NCBI RefSeq assembly: GCF_012927105.1 | Contig: NZ_JABBFV010000001.1 | Coordinates: 1 to 64,000 of the forward strand | From: Sphingobium psychrophilum | GTDB lineage: Bacteria; Pseudomonadota; Alphaproteobacteria; Sphingomonadales; Sphingomonadaceae | Direction of reading: 5' to 3' | Length of the DNA stretch: 64,000 nucleotides | In this document: positions 15,561-23,872 of the stretch, in pieces | How positions within the stretch are numbered: the first letter of the stretch is position 1 | How the letters are laid out: every line of letters starts with the position of its first letter | Notes under the pieces: generated by a model | Told to the model about the DNA's origin: nothing | The model's input: the letters and a program-made list of their open reading frames with translations, nothing else | Databases searched by the model: none | Program-made: the position numbers and the translations under genes

Positions 15561-17264
15561 TTACTTCGTCGCCGTCGCCGTGCTTAGCACCGGATGGCGG
15601 CGATACAGCCACCATTGTTGCGCCATCGACAGGCAGTTGTTGGTGATCCAGTAGACCAGCAGGCCGGCCGCGAAGGGCGCCATGATGAACATCATCATCC
15701 ACGGCATGATCGAGAAGATCTGCTGCTGCATCGGGTCCATCTGGGCGGGGTTCAGCTTGAACTGGAAATACATGCTGATGCCCAGCAGCAGCGCCAGCAC
15801 ACCGATCGCCAGGAAGGATGGCGGGGTGAAGGGCAGCAGGCCGAACAGGTTGAAGATGTGCAGCGGATCGGGCGCTGACAGATCCTTGATCCACAGCACG
15901 AACGGCTGATGGCGCATTTCGATCGTCAGCATCAGCACCTTGTAGAGCGCGAAGAAGATCGGAATCTGGATGAAGATGGGCAGGCAGCCCGCCAGCGGGT
16001 TGACCTTTTCCGTCTTGTACAGCGCCATCATCTCCTGCTGGAGACGGGGCTTGTCGTCCTTATATTTCTCTTGCAGCGCCTTCATCTTGGGCTGCACGGC
16101 GCGCATCGCCGCCATGCTGGCGAACTGGCGCTGGGCGACCGGGAACATCAGGCCGCGCACCACGAAGGTCAGGCAGATGATGGCGAAGCCGAAATTGCCA
16201 AGTGTTTCGAACAGCCAGTGGAGCAGCGCGAAGATCGGCTGTTCGAACCAGTAGAACCAGCCCCAGTCGATCGCCCGGTCGAACAGCTTCACGCCGTCGC
16301 GTTCATAGGCCTGGAGCGTCTTGACTTCCTTCGCGCCGACATAGAGGCGAATGGTCTGCGTCGCAGCCTTGCCGGGTGCCAACATGGTTGATCCCAGCGC
16401 GGCGTCCGCCTGATATTGCGTGCCGGCACCCTTGCGGAATTGGCCGGAGAAATCGGCGTCCGTGCCGGGGACGAGGGCGGAGAGCCAATATTTGTCGGTG
16501 AAGCCGATCCAGCCGCCCTTGGACTGGAAGCTCTGGGTCGATGGACCCTTGTCCAGATCCTTGTAGTTCACGTCATAATTGGCCGCGCCGTTGAACACTC
16601 CCATCGGGCCGACATGGATGGTCCAGGTGTCGGGGTCCTTGGGGATACCGGTGCGGCTGATATAGCTGTAGGGCTTTACGCCCACGGCGCCCGCGCCGCT
16701 GTTCGACACCTTCTGCGCAGCGGAGATCATGTAATTTTGATCGACGCTCAGGCGGATTTCGAACAGCTGGCCAGCGCCATTATTCCAGGTTAGCAACACC
16801 GGACTCGTCGGCGTCAGCGCGCTGCCCTGCGCGGTCCAGACCGTGTCCTTGTTCGGTGTCTTCAACCCTTCGCCTTGCCAGCCGAAGCCGGCGAAATAGG
16901 CGTCCTGTGTGCCGCTGGGGCTGTACAGGCGGACGGCGGACGAATCCTTGTCGATGGTTTCACGATAGGTCGGCAACACGATATCGTCGATGCGCGCGCC
17001 GCGCAGGTTGATCGATCCGGTCAGCTTGGGCGTGCGGATCGGCACGCGGGGGCTTTCCTTCAATACGATGGCGCGGTCCCGAATCGTGACGGGGCCGTCC
17101 GCCGTATCGGTGCCGGGGGCGGCGACCGGGGTGGTCTTGCCGCCTTCGATTCTGGTCGCGGGCGGATTGGCCGCCGGGAAGAAATAATGCGAGACATAGG
17201 GCCAGCCGAACAGGATCGCCGCGGTCAGCAGCACCGCCAGAATGATATTCTTCTTGTCGTCCAC
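15561..17264 (-). CDS. yidC: membrane protein insertase YidC
   Basis: A 567-residue inner-membrane insertase (Oxa1/Alb3/YidC). It has an N-terminal helix (IILAVLLTAAILFGWPYV), a long periplasmic beta domain (about 40-340), then the conserved C-terminal core: WFYWFEQPIFALLHWLFETL, GFAIICLTFVVRGLMFPVAQ with the functional Arg, MKALQEKYKDDKPRLQQEMM, and the final helices ending near WITNNCLSMAQQW. Length is typical for Gram-negative YidC. It works with SecYEG or alone. It lies 30 bases after yidD in the conserved rpmH-rnpA-yidD-yidC order. Confidence 0.97.
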   Translation of the reverse strand: MDDKKNIILAVLLTAAILFGWPYVSHYFFPAANPPATRIEGGKTTPVAAPGTDTADGPVTIRDRAIVLKESPRVPIRTPKLTGSINLRGARIDDIVLPTYRETIDKDSSAVRLYSPSGTQDAYFAGFGWQGEGLKTPNKDTVWTAQGSALTPTSPVLLTWNNGAGQLFEIRLSVDQNYMISAAQKVSNSGAGAVGVKPYSYISRTGIPKDPDTWTIHVGPMGVFNGAANYDVNYKDLDKGPSTQSFQSKGGWIGFTDKYWLSALVPGTDADFSGQFRKGAGTQYQADAALGSTMLAPGKAATQTIRLYVGAKEVKTLQAYERDGVKLFDRAIDWGWFYWFEQPIFALLHWLFETLGNFGFAIICLTFVVRGLMFPVAQRQFASMAAMRAVQPKMKALQEKYKDDKPRLQQEMMALYKTEKVNPLAGCLPIFIQIPIFFALYKVLMLTIEMRHQPFVLWIKDLSAPDPLHIFNLFGLLPFTPPSFLAIGVLALLLGISMYFQFKLNPAQMDPMQQQIFSIMPWMMMFIMAPFAAGLLVYWITNNCLSMAQQWWLYRRHPVLSTATATK

Positions 17265-17294
17265 GTTGTTCGGCTCCGCCGTCTTATGTCTGTG

Positions 17295-17507
17295 TCAAGG
17301 GACCGGGTCGTAGCCCGACCCGCCCCATGGGTGGCATCGCATTAGCCGCTTGAACCCCAACCAGCTACCCTTGATCGCGCCATATTTGCCGATCGCCTGA
17401 ATCGTATATTCGGAGCAGGACGGAGCGTAGCGGCAGGTGGGGGGCAGGATGCGCGAAGGGCCAAGTTGCCAGAAGCGCGCGATCAGGATGAGCAGGCGGG
17501 CAATCAC
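17295..17507 (-). CDS. yidD: membrane protein insertion efficiency factor YidD
   Basis: A 70-residue protein with the complete YidD signature: RFWQLGPSRILPPTCRYAPS, CSEYTIQAIGKYG, GSWLGFKRLMRCHPWGGSG and YDPVP at the C-terminus. The three conserved Cys residues are present. It aids YidC-dependent insertion at the membrane. It overlaps the end of rnpA by 4 bases (ATGA). Confidence 0.96.
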   Translation of the reverse strand: MIARLLILIARFWQLGPSRILPPTCRYAPSCSEYTIQAIGKYGAIKGSWLGFKRLMRCHPWGGSGYDPVP

Positions 17508-17917
17508 GGCTGTTCGCCGGTGCGCGGCGCTTGTGGATCGCTCTTTTTGGCGGGCTTGCCCTTGCGAGGGCGGGGCAGGCCGCGCGGCGGATCAATCGGG
17601 CGGGTCATGATCTTGCCTAGCGCCTTGCCCAATTCGGCGTGCAACAGCGCAAAATCGCGTTCGATACCGCCTTCGCGGCCGATCAGAACATGATCTGCGC
17701 CGGCAATACCATGAGCCGGCAGCAGTTCGCGCGCCAAAACGCGAAAGCGGCGCTTCATCCGGTTACGGATGACGGCGCCGCCAATCTTCTTCGTGACCGT
17801 GATGCCGATACGCATCGCCGGATCGCCATCGCCGCGTTCACGCACCAGCAGGACGAATCCCGGCATGGGCGCGCGGCGTCCCCGATTCGCCGCCAGAAAA
17901 TCCGCACGCCTGCTCAT
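17504..17917 (-). CDS. rnpA: ribonuclease P protein component RnpA
   Basis: About 137 residues from the ATG at 17917 (MSRRADFLAANRGRRAPMPG). The frame is open much further, but upstream it overlaps rpmH in another frame. The RNase P protein signature TVTKKIGGAVIRNRMKRRFR, with the RNR motif, is intact, followed by ADHVLIGREGG and the helix FALLHAELGKAL. The C-terminus has an extra basic, Pro-rich tail of about 30 residues (PRGLPRPRKGKPAKKSDPQA) longer than in E. coli. It binds the RNase P RNA to mature tRNA 5' ends. The start has no clear Shine-Dalgarno and follows rpmH by 32 bases. Confidence 0.92.
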   Translation of the reverse strand: MSRRADFLAANRGRRAPMPGFVLLVRERGDGDPAMRIGITVTKKIGGAVIRNRMKRRFRVLARELLPAHGIAGADHVLIGREGGIERDFALLHAELGKALGKIMTRPIDPPRGLPRPRKGKPAKKSDPQAPRTGEQP

Positions 17918-17949
17918 AATGGCAGGCGCAGCGGACGGCGGCGCGTCGA

Positions 17950-18084
17950 TCAGGCGCTCAGGCTCTTGCGGCCGCGCGAACGGCGCGCGCGAATCACGTT
18001 GCGGCCGCCGGGGGTCGCCATGCGAGCGCGGAAACCGTGACGGCGCTTCCGAACCAGATTGCTCGGCTGAAAAGTGCGCTTCAT
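17950..18084 (-). CDS. rpmH: 50S ribosomal protein L34
   Basis: A 44-residue basic protein: [20 protein letters not shown] at the start, then [11 protein letters not shown] and [13 protein letters not shown] at the end. This matches L34 along its whole length. GAGG stands 9 bases before the ATG. It is the first gene of the rpmH-rnpA-yidD-yidC block. A terminator-like hairpin lies about 40 bases upstream on the same strand. Confidence 0.96.
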   Translation of the reverse strand: MKRTFQPSNLVRKRRHGFRARMATPGGRNVIRARRSRGRKSLSA

Positions 18085-18124
18085 CGTTCATTCCTCAAAA
18101 AACAACTAGAGAATCGGGCGTGAC

Positions 18125-18152
18125 AAAAAAGGGCCGCCAAAACAGCGGCCAC
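18125..18152 (-). terminator. intrinsic terminator or attenuator upstream of rpmH
   Basis: Read on the minus strand, GGCCGC and GCGGCC (18150-18145 and 18137-18132) form a stem around a U-rich loop, followed by CTTTTTT. This is a good Rho-independent terminator. It may end the DsbA transcript (stop at 18312), or act in the rpmH leader, since only about 40 bases separate it from the rpmH start. Confidence 0.65.
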
Positions 18153-18220
18153 CAGTCAGGGGGCGTCCGATAGGCAAAAGGGGGGGGGAAGTCAATGGCG
18201 GGTGGCCGCAATCTATAGGC

Positions 18221-18294
18221 CCGTTCGCTTCGAGCGAAGTCGAGAAGCGGCAAGCGCCCTGCTGATGTTTCTCGACTTCGCTCGAAACGAACGG
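18221..18294. repeat. palindromic intergenic repeat
   Basis: Arms of about 26 bases (18221-18246 and 18268-18294) are near-perfect reverse complements, with core TTCGAGCGAAGTCGAGAA and its mirror, around a spacer of about 21 bases. It shares the TCGACTTCGCTC core with the repeat at 15430-15543 but is a shorter type. It lies after the DsbA-like gene. A run of nine G bases sits nearby at 18180-18188. Confidence 0.75.
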
Positions 18295-18311
18295 ATGTGG
18301 CTTATATTGCC

Positions 18312-19079
18312 TTACTTCCCCCGCGTGGTCGCCACGGCCGCCTTGAGCGCGTCATAGCCGACCGCGCCGCCCAGCACCTGGCCACCGATTACGAAGGTCG
18401 GGGTGCCGCTGGCCTGGAGTTTCTGGGCCAGGGCGATGTTGGACTGGATTTCGGCATCATATTTGGTCGATGCGATCGCCGAATCGGCTTCGGATTTGGT
18501 GATGCCCGCCTTGGCCGCTGCCGCGACGATCGTGTCGCGCGTGACCTTGCCCGCGCCATAAAGCGCCTTGTGATAGGCCATATATTGGCCGCGCTCCGCC
18601 GCCAGCAGCGATACTTTGGCCGCGGCGCTGCTTTCGTCCGACAGGATGGGGAGTTCGCGATAGACGACCTTCACCTTGGCGTCGCCCGCGACTAGCTTGG
18701 CCAGGTCGGGCAGCGAGGCGCGGCAATAGCCGCAGGCATAGTCGAAAAATTCGACCACGGTGACGTCGGCATTGGCCGCGCCTTCCCATGCCCCGGCATA
18801 GGGCGTTTCCAGCGCGCTGCGGCTGGCGTCGATGGTGCCCGACATGCGCTGCGCCTGTAATTTTTCGACGGCCTGCGGGATGATTTCGGGATGCTCCAGA
18901 ATATAGTCGTGAACGATCTTTTCGATCGCCGCCTTATCGGTAGCATTGACGCTGGCGGGTGCCTGCACGGCGAGCGCGGTGCCGGCGGCAGCCGCGATGA
19001 GGGCGAAAGCGCCAAGGGTCATCTGGATCGTCCTGTTGGAAAGGGCCGCGCGAAAGCTCGGCCGGGTCTGGTCTGTCAT
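18312..19079 (-). CDS. DsbA-family thiol-disulfide oxidoreductase (Com1/BdbD-like)
   Basis: A 255-residue protein with an N-terminal membrane anchor or signal (TLGAFALIAAAAGTALAVQA, residues 21-40) and a thioredoxin-fold domain. The active site is CGYC at 116-119 in FFDYACGYCR, and the cis-Pro loop is SGTPTFVIGG. The N-terminal helical DKAAIEKIVHDYILEHPEII is typical of the Com1/DsbA-like branch. It probably oxidises Cys pairs in the periplasm. It begins 2 bases after the stop of the M48 protease gene, so both are co-transcribed and may serve envelope protein quality control. Confidence 0.9.
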   Translation of the reverse strand: MTDQTRPSFRAALSNRTIQMTLGAFALIAAAAGTALAVQAPASVNATDKAAIEKIVHDYILEHPEIIPQAVEKLQAQRMSGTIDASRSALETPYAGAWEGAANADVTVVEFFDYACGYCRASLPDLAKLVAGDAKVKVVYRELPILSDESSAAAKVSLLAAERGQYMAYHKALYGAGKVTRDTIVAAAAKAGITKSEADSAIASTKYDAEIQSNIALAQKLQASGTPTFVIGGQVLGGAVGYDALKAAVATTRGK

Positions 19080-19081
19080 AT

Positions 19082-20431
19082 CTATCTTTTCTTGCGCTGC
19101 TGCTCGATCGCCGCGCGGGATGTCATCGCGATATCCTGCGCCCGCAGATAGTCAACCGTGCCGGGCTTCAACCCCTGCATCGCGCCGTCGGCGCTGCGCA
19201 GCGCCATGGGATGTTCGCCCATCATGGCGTAGCGTTCCGCCGTCGCCAGCGCGGCGCGGGGCGTGTCGCCGCGCCGTTCATAGACGACGCCCAACTGATA
19301 CCAGGCGAAGGGATTTTCCCGGTCGCGCTGCACCGCCAGGCGCAGCACCTGCTCGGCCTCGGCGAAATTCGCCTCATCCTCGGTCGCGATCAGCGCGTGA
19401 GAGAGTAGGACGGCGATCAGCGGCTGGTTGGTGATCTTCACGGCTTCGCGCAAGGGCGCGACGGCGTCCCTGGGGCGGCCGCTTTCCAGCAGGATCTGGC
19501 CTTTCAACTCAAGAAAATAGGGGTCGTCCGGCGCAGCCGCGAGCAGGGCGTCGGCCTCCTCCAGCGCTTTTTGCGGATAGGCGCTTTTATGCCAGGCATA
19601 GGCGCGGGCGTAATGGGCCGGCATCGACTGGTCGGTTTCGGGATATTTTTGCAAGGTCTGGGTGGGTTCGGACACGAAGCCGATCAGCTTGGCCTTGATC
19701 CGTTCGAACCGCGCCTCCAGCGCCGGATCGACCGGGCGCTCCCAGGCCGGATCGACCGTATAGACTTCGCGCAACACGTTGATGCGCTCGCCCGACAGAG
19801 GGTGGGTGCGCCCGTAACTATTGTCCTGCGGAATGGCGAGGCGATATTCCTGATTTTGCAGCTTCTTGAAAAATTCCAGGCTGCCCTTGCCGCTCAGGCC
19901 TGCCTTCGACAGATAGCGCGCGCCGGCAAGATCGGCCGAGCTTTCCTGCCCGCGCGAAAAAGCCAGGAATTTGGTCATCGCCGCCTGCTGGCCTAGGCCC
20001 ATGATCCCCATGCCCGCTTCCGCGCCGCCCGCCGCGATCGCCGCCGCGCCCAGCACCAGGCTGAGCAGGGTGACGCTGGTGGCGTCCTTGATCCCCTCGC
20101 CCGAGCGGATGACATGGCCACCCTCGATATGGCCCAGTTCGTGCGCCACCACGCCCTGCAACTGGTTCACATTGTCGGCCTGCGCGATCAGGCCGCTATG
20201 CACCCAGACATATTGGCCGCCGGCGACGAAGGCGTTGATCTCCGGGTCGTTGATGACCATGACCTGGACGTTTTTGGGCTCCATGCCAGCCGCCTTGACC
20301 AACTGGCCCGACATGTCGGCCATGAAGGCTTCGGTTTCGGCATCGCGCAATATCTGCTGGGCGAGCGCCGGGCGTCCCATGCAGGCGAGCGCGGCGATCG
20401 CCAGCGCGCAGATTTTGAGCCGCGGCCGCAT
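19082..20431 (-). CDS. periplasmic M48 metalloprotease with TPR repeats (BepA-like)
   Basis: About 449 residues from the ATG at 20431, chosen because it gives a good signal peptide (LKICALAIAALACMGRPALA). The zinc motif HELGH is at 97-101 (VVAHELGHIEGGH), with a downstream ESSADLAGARYLSKAG block supplying the third ligand Glu. The C-terminal half holds TPR-like repeats (AYAWHKSAYPQKALEEADAL; FAWYQLGVVYERRGDTPRAA). This is the BepA/YfgC arrangement, which assists or degrades outer-membrane proteins during assembly. It is in an operon with the DsbA-like gene. Confidence 0.9.
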   Translation of the reverse strand: MRPRLKICALAIAALACMGRPALAQQILRDAETEAFMADMSGQLVKAAGMEPKNVQVMVINDPEINAFVAGGQYVWVHSGLIAQADNVNQLQGVVAHELGHIEGGHVIRSGEGIKDATSVTLLSLVLGAAAIAAGGAEAGMGIMGLGQQAAMTKFLAFSRGQESSADLAGARYLSKAGLSGKGSLEFFKKLQNQEYRLAIPQDNSYGRTHPLSGERINVLREVYTVDPAWERPVDPALEARFERIKAKLIGFVSEPTQTLQKYPETDQSMPAHYARAYAWHKSAYPQKALEEADALLAAAPDDPYFLELKGQILLESGRPRDAVAPLREAVKITNQPLIAVLLSHALIATEDEANFAEAEQVLRLAVQRDRENPFAWYQLGVVYERRGDTPRAALATAERYAMMGEHPMALRSADGAMQGLKPGTVDYLRAQDIAMTSRAAIEQQRKKR

Positions 20432-20596
20432 CAGCGGTACGTCTTTGGCAGGGAGAGGCAGACCGTCACGGCGGCGTCGTGCCAAGGCCGGGCTGAACCT
20501 GCCGTGAAGCGGTAAGGCGCAACGAAAAGCGCCGCTGCGCACCGATCGGAACCGGATGGGCAGCGGCGCTTGTTCATAACGGCCTAACGTCCGGCC

Positions 20597-23398
20597 TTAT
20601 TGGCCGAAGGTACGCTGCCACCAGCCACGGCGCGGTTCGCCATCTTCGCCCACGCCATCCTCGCCATTGGCGGCGTCAGCGGTTTCGGCGACGGACGCTT
20701 GCTGTGCTGGTGCTTCGGCAAGGGTTTCCGCCGCGGGTGCAGCGGCCTCTACCTCTGCATCAGCGACGACGGCCTTCTTGCGGCGCGGACGCTTGGGCTT
20801 GGCCGGCGCTTCCTCGGCAACGGGCAACTCGACCACCGTTGTGGCTTCCTCGACGACCGCATCCGCTTCCGCTGCGTCGGCGACGGGCTTCTTGCGGCGG
20901 GCGCGCTTGGGCTTGGCCGGTGCCTCTTCGGCAGCAGCGTCGACCGGCGCAGCTTCGGCAGCGGTCTCCGCCACCGGCTCGGCCATGGTTTCGGCGACTT
21001 CGACTACCGGCGCGGCATCCGCTTTGGTCTTGCGAGCGCGGGGGCGACGACGGGTCTTGGGCGCTTCCTCGGCGGGCGCTTCCTCAACGACTGGTTCGGT
21101 AGCTGGGGCTTCTGCCACCGTCTCAGCGACTTCGGCAACAGGCTCTTCCGATTCGCCGGCTTCGGCTTCGGTTTCGAGCGTCGCTGCGTCTTCGCCACCT
21201 TCGCGGCGGCGACGGCCACCCCGGCGACCACGACGACCGCGGCGACGGGCCCCACTGTCCTCGTCGTCGGCCGCAGCAGCGGCCTCTGCCGGTGCGTCGG
21301 TCGCGTCGTCGGCGGTGACGACGGCCTCGCCCTCGTCTTCGTCCTCGGATTCCGCATCGGCATTGTCGCCGGCGTCTTCCTCGGTGCCTTCACCGGTGCG
21401 ATTGTCATCGCGCGCGCCGCCACGACGGCGACGGCGACGACGGCGACGGCGGCCGCCGTCACGATCTTCGTCCTCGCGATCGCCGCGGTTGCCGCGTTCT
21501 TCACGCTCGGTTTCGGGTTCGGCTTCGGCCTCTTCGACCTCTTCCTCTTCTTCCTCGTCGATGACGTCCAGATCGTCATCCTCTTCCGGCAGCGGCGCGT
21601 AGCTTACGACACGCTCAGGCCGCGGGCCGCTGGCCTCGACCGACATGCGCGCGCCTTCAACTTCGCCATCGGGCAGGACTTCGATCGTCACGCCATAGCG
21701 CTGCTCGATTTCGTCCAGTTCGCGGCGCTTGTTGTTGAGAACGTAGAAGGCCGCTTCCTGGCTGGCGCGCAGGGTGATGAGGTTGCCGCGACCGCGCGCC
21801 GCTTCCTCTTCCAACATGCGCAACGCGCCTAGGCCCGCCGACGATGCGGTGCGAACGAGGCCGGTGCCTTCGCAATGCGGGCACTGGCGGGTGGAAGCTT
21901 CCAGAACGCCGGTGCGCAGGCGCTGGCGGCTCATTTCCATCAGGCCGAAGCCGGAGATACGGCCGACCTGAATGCGGGCGCGATCGTCCTTCAACGCCTC
22001 CTTCATCGCCTTCTCGACCTTACGGATGTTGGAGTTCACCTCCATGTCGATAAAGTCGATGACGACGAGGCCGGCCATGTCGCGCAGGCGAAGCTGACGC
22101 GCGATTTCGCGGGCGGCTTCCAGGTTGGTCGCCACGGCAGTCTGTTCGATGCCATGTTCGCGGGTCGACCGGCCGGAGTTGATGTCGATCGACACCAGCG
22201 CCTCGGTCGGGTTGATGACCAGATAGCCACCGGACTTGAGCTGGACGACGGGATTGTACATCGCCGCCAGCTGTTCCTCGACGCTGGCGCGCTGGAACAG
22301 CGACACCGGGTCGGCATATTGCTTTACCCGGCGCACATGGCTGGGCATCAGCAGACGCATGAAGTCCTTGGCGGCGCGATAGCCATGCTCGCCCTCGACG
22401 ATGACCTCTTCGATATCCTTATTGTAGATATCGCGGATCGCCCGTTTGATGAGGTCGCTGTCATTATGGATCAGCGCGGGGGCGGCGGCGCTCAGCGTCT
22501 TTTCGCGAATCTCGTCCCACAGGCGGGCGAGATAGTCGAAGTCGCGCTTGATTTCCGGCTTGGTGCGCTGGAGGCCCGCGGTACGGACGATGCAGCCCAT
22601 GGACGAGGGCAGCGCCATTTCGGCGATGATCGTCTTCAACCGCTTGCGGTCGGCCACATTGCTGATCTTGCGCGAAATGCCGCCACCATGGCTGGTGTTG
22701 GGCATCAGCACGCAATAGCGACCCGCCAGCGACAAATAGGTGGTCAGCGCGGCACCCTTGTTGCCGCGTTCTTCCTTGACGACCTGGACCAACAGCACCT
22801 GGCGGCGCTTGATGACATCCTGAATCTTGTAGCGGCGGCGCAGCGCCATGCGCTTGCGGCGCAGTTCGTCGGCGGCTTCATCGCCGCCGCGGCCACGACC
22901 GCGCCCGCCCGAACGGCCGCCACGCTCGCCACTGGGGCCTTCGTTGCCGCCTTCGCCTTCGGCCTGTTCGGCGTCTTCGCCCGGCTCTTCATCGTCATGA
23001 TGATGGCTCGCCTCGACATATTCGACGCCGCCTTCGGGCGCGATGGGGTCGTGGTCCAGATCATGATCGTCATCGTCGAAATCGGCGCGCAGCGCGGCCT
23101 CTTCCTCGGCATGGGCGCGTTCTTCGCGCAGCAACGCCTCGCGGTCTTCACGCGGGATCTGGTAATAATCCGGGTGGATTTCGCTGAAAGCGAGGAAGCC
23201 GTGGCGGTTGCCGCCATAATCCACGAAGGCCGCCTGGAGCGAAGGCTCTACGCGGGTGACCTTGGCCAGATAGATATTGCCCTTGAGCTGCTTGTGCTCA
23301 GCGGACTCGAAGTCGAATTCCTCGATCCGGTTACCCTTGACGACCGCGACCCGGGTCTCTTCCCGGTGGCGCGCGTCGATCAGCATACGCATTGTCAT
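20597..23398 (-). CDS. rne: ribonuclease E/G family protein (RNase E)
   Basis: A 933-residue endoribonuclease, the core of mRNA decay and rRNA processing. The N-terminus MLIDARHREETRVAVVKGNR starts the catalytic half. The S1 RNA-binding region is interrupted by an acidic/Gly-Arg-rich insert (about 95-185), as in other alphaproteobacterial RNase E. The catalytic block LVVIDFIDMEVNSNIRKVEK has the metal-binding Asp residues, and CPHCEGTG is the zinc-link. The last 340 residues are disordered, acidic then basic, with several copies of an EEAPAKPKR-RRKK-like motif that probably bind RNA or degradosome partners. It diverges from the amidase gene. Confidence 0.95.
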   Translation of the reverse strand: MTMRMLIDARHREETRVAVVKGNRIEEFDFESAEHKQLKGNIYLAKVTRVEPSLQAAFVDYGGNRHGFLAFSEIHPDYYQIPREDREALLREERAHAEEEAALRADFDDDDHDLDHDPIAPEGGVEYVEASHHHDDEEPGEDAEQAEGEGGNEGPSGERGGRSGGRGRGRGGDEAADELRRKRMALRRRYKIQDVIKRRQVLLVQVVKEERGNKGAALTTYLSLAGRYCVLMPNTSHGGGISRKISNVADRKRLKTIIAEMALPSSMGCIVRTAGLQRTKPEIKRDFDYLARLWDEIREKTLSAAAPALIHNDSDLIKRAIRDIYNKDIEEVIVEGEHGYRAAKDFMRLLMPSHVRRVKQYADPVSLFQRASVEEQLAAMYNPVVQLKSGGYLVINPTEALVSIDINSGRSTREHGIEQTAVATNLEAAREIARQLRLRDMAGLVVIDFIDMEVNSNIRKVEKAMKEALKDDRARIQVGRISGFGLMEMSRQRLRTGVLEASTRQCPHCEGTGLVRTASSAGLGALRMLEEEAARGRGNLITLRASQEAAFYVLNNKRRELDEIEQRYGVTIEVLPDGEVEGARMSVEASGPRPERVVSYAPLPEEDDDLDVIDEEEEEEVEEAEAEPETEREERGNRGDREDEDRDGGRRRRRRRRRRGGARDDNRTGEGTEEDAGDNADAESEDEDEGEAVVTADDATDAPAEAAAAADDEDSGARRRGRRGRRGGRRRREGGEDAATLETEAEAGESEEPVAEVAETVAEAPATEPVVEEAPAEEAPKTRRRPRARKTKADAAPVVEVAETMAEPVAETAAEAAPVDAAAEEAPAKPKRARRKKPVADAAEADAVVEEATTVVELPVAEEAPAKPKRPRRKKAVVADAEVEAAAPAAETLAEAPAQQASVAETADAANGEDGVGEDGEPRRGWWQRTFGQ

Positions 23399-23872
23399 TT
23401 ACATGTCTCCGGCGTGGACGGGCTGCGGCACAGGGCCGCGCCGCCACGCGATAGTGAAGGGACGGCCGGGCGCGCTCCGTTAAGGGCGCGGATGTCGGCA
23501 TCGTCCAGGTTTGAAGGAAATTATGTGCGTCTGCTGCGTCGGCAGGGCCGGACAAATCGCCGGGCCGCACCATCCACGCCGCATCGCCCGTGACCGGGGC
23601 AAGCGTGGAATGGAAATCATGCCTCATGCAGCGTCAACCTGTTTGCGACACTGCGGGGGGCAAATACTGCCTCCGCCGGTGCCTATCTCATTGCCCCGCA
23701 AGGCTGCCCTGATATCGGCAAGTCTTTCGGGAATATGAATGGGTAGCAGTCAAATACCGACGGGGCAACGGCCGCCTTAAATATAATGCCATGTCCGCCG
23801 GTGTGGCTATCGATGCCCTATTCATCGTGAAGGACGGGTTAACCCTCTCATTTTACCGGGCCACAAGGAGCA
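23399..23872. other. 474-base divergent intergenic region between rne and the amidase gene
   Basis: No convincing ORF. It should contain the promoter and long 5' leader of rne, which is autoregulated through its leader in E. coli, and the amidase promoter. A TATAAT at 23782-23787 is a plausible -10 for the amidase, without a clear -35. An ATG-TAA pair sits immediately before the rne ATG. No other clear structure was seen by eye. Confidence 0.5.

Noticed and set aside
23396..23404. ATG-TAA start-stop pair just before the rne start codon
   Set aside because: The Shine-Dalgarno lies only 2 bases before this ATG, too close for initiation; probably chance.
20600..23593. Long plus-strand frames opposite rne
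   Set aside because: They are shadows of the RNase E gene, with repetitive Gly/Phe or Ser/Ala composition caused by its Glu/Arg-rich tail.
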